Origin: Pomacea canaliculata | Lineage: Eukaryota > Mollusca > Gastropoda > Architaenioglossa > Ampullariidae | Assembly: GCF_003073045.1 (NCBI RefSeq) | Contig: NC_037595.1 | Coordinates: forward strand, 8,297,509-8,361,508 | Direction: 5' to 3' | DNA length: 64,000 nt | Part shown: positions 57,994-64,000 of the stretch, piece by piece | Layout of the letters: each line of letters begins with the position of its first letter | How positions within the stretch are numbered: position 1 is the stretch's first letter | Notes under the pieces: model-generated | What the model was told of the DNA's origin: nothing | Databases searched by the model: none | The model's input: only the letters and a program-made list of their open reading frames with translations | Program-made: the position numbers and the translations under genes

Positions 57994-60900
57994 TTGGCTC
58001 CTTGGCTCCTTGGCCTCCTTGGCTCCTTGGCTCCTTGGCTCTTGGCTGGCTCCTTGGCTCCTTGGGCTCCTTGGCTCCTTGGCTCCTTGGCTCCTTGGCT
58101 CCTTGGCTCCTTGGCTCCTTGGCTCTTGGCTCCTTGGCTCCTTGGCTCCTTGGCTCCTTGGCTCCTTGGCTCCTTGGCTCCTTGGCTCCTTGGCTCCTTG
58201 GCTCCTTGGCTCCTTGGCTCCTTGGCTCCTTGGCTCCTTGGCTCCTTGGCTCCTTGGCTCCTTGGCTCCTTGGCTCCTTGGCTCCTTGGCTCCTTGGCTC
58301 CTTGGCCTCCTTGGCTCCTTGGCTCCTTGGCTCCTTGGTCTTGCTCCTTGGCTCCTTGGCTCCTTGGCTCCTTGGCTCCTTGGCTCCTTGCTCCTTGGCT
58401 CCTTGGCTTGGCCTTGGCTCCTTGGCTCCTTGGCTCCTGGCTGGCTCCTTGCTCCTGCTCCTTGGGCTCCTTGGCTCCTTGGCTCTTGGCTCTTGGCCTT
58501 GGCTCCTTGGCTCCTTGGCTCCTTGGCTCCTTGGCTCCTTGGCTCCTTGGCTCTTGGCTTGGCTCTTGGCTTTGGCTCCTTGGCTCCTTGGCTCCTTGGC
58601 TCCTTGGCTCCTTGGCTCCTTGGCTCTTGGCTCCTTGCTCCTTGGCTCCTTGGCTCCTTGGCTCCTTGGCTCCTTGGCTCCTTGGCTCCTTGGCTCCTTG
58701 CTCCTTGGCTCCTTGGCTCCTTGGCTCCTTGGCTCCTTGGCTCCTTGGCTCCTTGGCTCCTTGGCTCCTTGGCTCCTTGGCTCCTTGGCTCCTTGGCTCC
58801 TTGGCTCCTTGGGTTGGCCTTGGCTCCTTGGCTCCTCCTTGCTCCTTGCTCCTTGGCTCCTTGGCTCCTTGGCTCCTTGGCTCCTTGGCTCCTTGGCTCC
58901 TTGGCTCCTTGGCTCCTTGGCTCCTTGGGCTCCTTGGCTCCTTGGCTCCTTGGCTCCTTGGCTCCTTGGCTCCTTGGCTCCTTGGCTCCTTGGCTCCTTG
59001 GCTTCCTTGGCTCCTTGGCTCCTTGGCTCCTTGGCTCCTTGGGCTCCTTGGCTCCTTGGCTCCTTGGCTCTTGGCTCCTTGGCTCCTTGGCTCCTTGGCT
59101 CCTCTCCTTGGCTCCTGGCTCCTTGGCTCCTTGGCTCCTTGGCTCCTTGGCTCCTTGGCTCCTTGGCTCCTTGGCTCCTTGGCTCCTTGGCTCCTTGGCT
59201 CCTGGCTCTTGGCTCCTTGGCTCCTTGCTTTGGCTCCTTGGCTCCTTGGCTCCTTGGCTCCTTGGCTCCTTGGCTCCTTGGCTCTCTTGGCTCCTTGGTC
59301 CGGCTTTGGCTCCTTGGCTCCTCTCCTTGGCTCCTTGTCCTTGTGCTCCTCTCGGCTCCTTGGCTCCTGGCTCCTTGTCCTTGGCTCCTTGGCTCCTTGG
59401 CTCCTTGGCTCCGGCTCCTTGGCTCCTTGGCTCCTTGCTCCTTGGCTCCTTGGCTCTTGGCTCCTTGGCTCCTTGGCTCCTTGGCTCCTTGGCTCCTGGG
59501 CTCCTTGGCTCCTTGGGCTCCTTGGCTCTTGGCTCCTTGGCTCCTTGGCTCTTGGCTCCTTGGCTCCTTGGGCTCTTGGCTCCTTGGCTCCTTGGCTCCT
59601 TGGCTCCTTGGCTCCTTGGCTCCTTGGCTCCTTGGCTCCTTGGCTCCTTGGCTCCTTGGCTCCTTGGTCCTTGGCTCCTTGGCTCCTTGCTCCTTGGCTC
59701 CTTGGCTCCTTGGCTCCTTGCTCCTTGGCTCCTTGGCTCCTTGGCTCCTTGGCTCCTTGCTCCTTGGCTCCTTGGCTCCTTGGCTCCTTGGCTCCTTGGC
59801 TCCTTGGCTCCTTGGCTCCTTGCTCCTTGGCTCCTTGCTCCTTGGCTCCTTGGCTCCTTGGCTCCTTGGCTCCTTGGCTCCTTGGCTCCTTGGCTCCTTG
59901 GCTCCTTGGCTCCTTGGCTCCTTGGCTCCTTGGCTCCTTGGCTCCTTGGCTCCTTGGCTCCTTGGCTCCTTGGCTCCTTGGCTCCTTGGCTCCTTGGCTC
60001 CTTGGCTCCTTGGCTCCTTGGCTCCTTGGCTCCTTGGCTCCTTGGCTCCTTGGCTCCTTCCTGGCTCCTTGGCTCCTTGGCTCCTTGGCTCCTTGGCTCC
60101 TTGGCTCCTTGGCTCCTTGGCTCCTTGGCTCCTTGGCTCCTTGGCTCCTTGGCTCCTTGGCTCCTTGGCTCTTGGCTCCTTGGCTCCTTGGCTCCTTGGC
60201 TCCTTGGCTCCTTGGCTCCTTGGCTCCTTGGCTCCTTGGCTCCTTGGCTCCTTGGCTCCTTGGCCTCCTTGGCTCCTTGCTCCTTGGCTCCTTGGCTCCT
60301 TGGCTCCTTGGCTCCTTGGCTCCTTGGCTCCTTGGGCTCCTTGGCTCCTGGCTCCTTGGCTCCTTGGCTCCTTGGCTCCTTGGCTCCTTGGCTCCTTGGC
60401 TCCTTGGCTCCTTGGCTCCTGGCTCCTTGGCTCCTTGCTTCCTTGGGCTCCTTGGCTCCTGGCTCCTCCTCCTTGGCTCCTTGGGCTTTGGCTCCTTGGC
60501 TCCTTGGCTCCTTGGGCTCCTTGGCTCCTTGGCTCCTTGGCTCCTTGGCTCCTTTGGCTCCTTGGCTGGCTCCTTGGCTCCTTGCTCCTTGGCTCCTTGG
60601 CTCCTTGGCTCCTTGGCTCCTGGCTCCTTGGCTCTTGGCTCCTTGGCTCCTTGGCTCCTTGGGTCTCCTTGGCTCCTTGGCTCCTTGGCTCCTTGCTCCT
60701 TGGCTCCTTGGCTCCTTGGCTCCTTGGCTCCTTGGCTCCTTCTTCCTTGGCTCCTTGGCTCCTTGGCTCCTTGGCTCCTTGCTCCTTGGCTCCTTGGCTC
60801 CTTCGCTCCTTCGCTCCTTCGCTCCTTCGCTCCTTCGCTCCTTCGCTCCTTGGCTCCTTCGCTCTTCGCTCCTTCGCTCCTTCCTCCTTCGCTCCTTCGG

Positions 60901-61768
60901 CTCCTTGGCTCTTCGCTCCTTCGCTCCTTCGCTCCTTCGCTCCTTCGGCTCCTTGGCTCCTTCGGCTCCTTGCTCCTTGGCTCCTTGCTCCTTGGCTCCT
61001 TGGCTCCTTGGCTCCTTGGCTCTTGGCTTGGCTCCTTGGCTCCTTGGCTCCCTTGCTCCTTGCTCCTTGGCTCCTTGGCTCCTTGGCTCCTTGGCTCTTG
61101 GCTCCTTGGCTCCTTGGCTCCTTGCTCCTTGGCTCCTTGGCTCCTTGGCTCCTTGGCCTCCTTGGCTCCTTCGCTCCTTCGCTCCTTCGCTCCTTCGCTC
61201 CTTCGCTCCTTCGCTCCTTCGCTCCTTCGCTCCTTCGCTCCTTCGCTCCTTCGCTCCTTCGCTCCTTCGCTCCTTCGCTCCTTCGCTCCTTCGCTTCCTT
61301 CGCTCCTGGGCTCCTTCGCTCCTTCGCTCCTTCGGCTCCTTCCTTCGCTCCTTCGCTCCGCCTCTCGCTTCTCCTTGCTCCTTGGCTCCTTGGCTCCTTG
61401 GCTCCTGGCTGGCTCCTCTGGCTCCTTGGCTCCTTGCTCCTTGGCTCCTTCGCATCCTTGCCTCCCTTGCGCTCCTTCGCTCCTTCGCTCCTTCGGCTCC
61501 TTTCGCTCCTTCGCTCCCTTCGCTCCTTCTCCTTGCTTCCTCCTGCGCCTCTCCTTGGCGCTCCCTTCGCTCCTTCCTCCTTCGCTCCTTCGCCTCCTCG
61601 CTCCTTCGCTCCTTCGCTCCTTCGCTCCTTCGCTCCTTCGCTCCTTCGCTCCTTCGCTCCTTCGCTCCTTCGCTCCTTCGCTCCTTCGCTCTTTCGCTCT
61701 TTCGCTCTTTCGCTCTTTCGCTCTTTCGCTCTTTCGCTCTTCGCTCTTCGCTCTTCGCTCTTCGCTCT
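57994..61768 (+). repeat. Octanucleotide satellite (TTGGCTCC)n with TTCGCTCC and TTCGCTCT variants
   Basis: About 3.8 kb, roughly 470 units. 57994-60795 is almost all TTGGCTCC with scattered one- to three-base slips. TTCGCTCC appears at about 60795-60965, alternates with TTGGCTCC, and dominates from 61165. From about 61688 the unit is TTCGCTCT and the last 30 bases are a 7-mer, TTCGCTC. Because 8 is not a multiple of 3, each frame cycles through the same three-unit word and no stop arises: LAPWLLGS forward and GAKEPRSQ reverse. The very long ORFs here are therefore a property of the repeat, not evidence of a gene. Confidence 0.98.
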
Positions 61769-62415
61769 TAATTAATCACTTATCAATCAGCAATCAATCA
61801 TCCTTCACAAATCATCATCATTAATGAATCATCCTCCTCATCATCATCATCATTATCAATGAATCAATGAACATCAATCAATCGATATCATCAACGTCAT
61901 CATCATCATCGTCATTATCTTGGCCCTGAGTTAAAACTAATCAATATCATCATCACTAACCAATGAGCATCATCCGAAATGAGTCAATCAATGAATCAAC
62001 CAACATCATCATCAACTAATAAAATCATCATCAACATCATCAACATCATCATCATCAATGAATCAACCAATCATCATCATCAATCATCATCATCATCAAC
62101 CAATCATCATCATCATCAATCAATGAATCAACCAACATCATCAACATCATCAACTGATCAACCAACATCGTCATCATCATCAACAACTAATCAACATCAT
62201 CAACAACATCATCATCAACTAATCAACATTTTCTACAACATCATCAAATAATCAACCAACATCATCATCATCATCAACAACCAATCATCATCAACAACTA
62301 ATCAACATCATCAACAATCAATAAATCAACCAACATCATCATCAACATCACCATCAACCAATCAACCATCAACCGTCATCTTCATTACCAATCAACCATC
62401 ATCATCAACCCACCC
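61769..62415 (+). repeat. ATC/AAC-rich trinucleotide-like repeat block
   Basis: Dense ATCATC, ATCAAC, CAATCA and AATGAATCAACCA motifs with no fixed long period, directly after the octanucleotide array. Confidence 0.9.
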
Positions 62416-62529
62416 GATGCGACCAGCGTTCATGCTCTTTGTAAGAGGTATAGCAGCATGCCTAGTAGGCTTATGTAGAATACTACTGTTGTTCTGCCGC
62501 ACCTACATACTGATTCAGGCTTACTGTAT

Positions 62530-63320
62530 CAAGAAAGACCACAATATTTAGTGGACGATAAGGGTCAACATCACAGCCTATAGCATTGAGAAAATCTTTA
62601 CTTTTGTAAATAATGAAAAGGAAGAGCTTTGTGAATTTTTTGTATGGAAAAGTCGCTAAAATGACGTTATACCGTACTCCCATCATTTTGATTAGAATTA
62701 AGCAGGATCGAAGGGGATCGAGCAGCCAATGATAGGGCGTCATTCCGTGTCGATTTGATTTCCTTTTCCAAAAAACCTGACTAGAAAAGGTCTAATCAAG
62801 GATAGAACGTCAGAAAATACGATTTTTAATTCTTTTTAAAAATTCAGCAGACGTTTTACAAAAGCAGACGCAAAAGGAAACATCGGCCAACACGAAATTG
62901 CCCGAAGTGCTTATGTGGTTCAACGAAGGGTCTACATCGTCAGCAATAGCACTGGGAGAAAAACTTAGATTTATATATATAAAAGTCCAGAAAGCTTTAC
63001 AGATTTGTTAAATATGTGAAAGTCTGTGTTGTTATCATTTTGATGAGAAGTAGGGGTGGGGGGACGTCAGTCAGTGTCACTTGTTTTCCTTTTCCAAAAA
63101 GTTCGAAAACCCCGTCCAGAATGCGATTTAAGAAGTAAAGAGACGTGCCACAAAAACAGAAGGAAAAGGGGGCAAACGATATATTTTATGCACTATAATA
63201 ATATTTTTTCCTAAGTCTTTTAAATTTAGATTTATTCCGGTACAAAGTTAGCAAGTATTTTTAGAAGGGAGGGGGAGGAGTCATTTCGTTGTTCTCCTTT
63301 TAAAACAAAAGAAAAAAAAA
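62530..63320. repeat. Strongly diverged tandem repeat, about 350-bp period, two to three copies
   Basis: Shared landmarks recur in order: ATCATTTTGATTAGAA (62680) and ATCATTTTGATGAGAA (63036); GATTTCCTTTTCCAAAAAA (62757) and GTTTTCCTTTTCCAAAAAG (63082); GACGTTTTACAAAAGCAGA (62850) and GACGTGCCACAAAAACAGA (63143); AGGGTCAACATC with CAGCCTATAGCATTGAGAAA (62563) and AGGGTCTACATC with CAGCAATAGCACTGGGAGAA (62928). It is non-coding as far as can be seen. Confidence 0.6.
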
Positions 63321-63846
63321 ACAAAACAAAAACTGGTTATTTGGAAAGTAAAATCAATCAATAAAATGATACAAATAGAGAAAACATTTATGATAACATA
63401 AAGAAGAATTAACGTCAAAGATAATGAACACGAGAATCCCAATAATGCGTGTCTCCCTTTTATGTGCTTTCCATAAGTCTCGGTGCTTCCACGTGCGCAT
63501 ATTGAGTAATATTATTAAGTCATTTAAGCAGTTACGTGATTACTTTGCAGGTAAATTTCTTTTAATGCATATGTATTGTGAGAGAGTGGTTTCTATTTCA
63601 GGAATGTGAGCGTGGATCGTTCTCGATGTGTCAATGCTGAACTATTTTCGGTGCAGCTGTTGCAAATAATACTTGTGCATCACGTAATTTAAGGCATAGC
63701 TTGTTGTGTACACACACACACATTCAATTAGCGAACATGATTTTTATTTGGCCGTGTCTTGCCACTCAAATTGTTTACTTTGTGGTATTGCTCTTCTCGT
63801 TTTTTCTGGTTTTCTATTTTGTGCAGACGTGTGCAAATAATCAACT

Positions 63847-64000
63847 ATGCCCCGGCCAAGAAAGTGGTATCCATTTGGATATACGGTCTCCGTGGATAAA
63901 CGCGGGCGGGTTCGTAAACGTAAGCTGCAACTTTCAGCGGAGGATATGAGGACTTTCATGCGGCTAAACAGAACTCCTGACCAGGGGCAAAATGGACTAA
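63847..64000 (+). CDS. Possible first coding exon of an unknown gene, cut by the window end
   Basis: A strong acceptor (TTTTCTATTTTGTGCAG, ending at 63826) is followed after 20 bases by an ATG and an uninterrupted frame to the window end: MPRPRKWYPFGYTVSVDKRG, then RVRKRKLQLSAEDMRTFMRL. It is rich in Arg/Lys and has no signal peptide. I do not recognise the family. Other frames across this stretch are also open for a while, so it may be chance. Confidence 0.3.
   Translation, partial: MPRPRKWYPFGYTVSVDKRGRVRKRKLQLSAEDMRTFMRLNRTPDQGQNGL

Noticed and set aside
57628-61824. Very long ORFs (over 1,200 residues) on both strands
   Set aside because: They exist in all three plus frames and on the minus strand because the 8-bp satellite contains no stop word in any register. 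No start context, splice signals or non-repetitive domain supports a gene.
1-64000. tRNA, rRNA, CRISPR arrays, LTR elements or viral copies
   Set aside because: No cloverleaf-like gene with both boxes, no rRNA segment, no spaced CRISPR repeats and no long terminal repeats or retroviral motifs were recognised. The tandem repeats have no unique spacers.

Overview
The window is spliced animal nuclear DNA. It is AT-rich, its introns are mostly GT-AG, its genes are spread out, and it carries many decayed LINE, hAT and pogo/Tigger fragments and simple repeats. The gene set (SF3A3, CD164-like sialomucins, PPIL6, a Tctex1 light chain, SIAE) is metazoan. The divergence from the human proteins and the repeat flavour suggest a lophotrochozoan, perhaps a gastropod mollusc. 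That placement is inference; nothing in the window proves it.

Layout. 1-9.06 kb: the 3' part of SF3A3 (+, 16 exons, first coding exon(s) upstream of the window). 9.06-27.1 kb: two CD164/endolyn-like membrane mucin genes in tandem on the minus strand; the second has a tract of N-glycosylation-sequon repeats. 27.1-38.8 kb: a tandem duplication of a minus-strand gene for a secreted protein of about 510 residues built from VOC (glyoxalase-fold) modules. Copy 1 is open; copy 2 has two single-base frame breaks. The space between the copies is crowded with small DNA transposons. 38.8-44.8 kb: LINE remnants and PPIL6 (minus, 8 exons). 45-49.8 kb: no gene found, several tandem repeats. 49.85-50.93 kb: a Tctex1 light-chain gene like DYNLT4/TCTEX1D4 (+, 3 exons, C-terminal frame break). 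51.8-56.1 kb: a complete sialate O-acetylesterase gene, SIAE (minus, 10 exons). 57.2-62.4 kb: a satellite block. It holds a fragment copied from SIAE exon 8 between 45-bp direct repeats, a 54-bp minisatellite, about 3.8 kb of an octanucleotide repeat, then ATC-rich repeat. 62.4-64 kb: diverged tandem repeats and one possible first coding exon at the very end.

How the genes relate. They do not form one pathway. SF3A3 is in the U2 snRNP spliceosome, PPIL6 is a cyclophilin-like protein and the Tctex1 protein is dynein-related. The CD164-like pair, SIAE and the VOC proteins belong to the secretory or lysosomal route. Both CD164-like proteins end in a YxxPhi-type lysosomal sorting motif, and SIAE removes O-acetyl groups from sialic acids. 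CD164 and PPIL6 are also neighbours in the human genome (6q21), in the same order and orientation, so this stretch looks like retained ancient linkage with lineage-specific insertions between them.

The most unusual items are the octanucleotide array, whose unit length leaves all frames open over almost 4 kb; the duplicated secreted VOC gene with its internal protein duplication; and the SIAE exon fragment caught in the satellite block. Exon coordinates were read by eye from splice sites, reading phase and remembered family sequences, so single boundaries may be off by a few bases.
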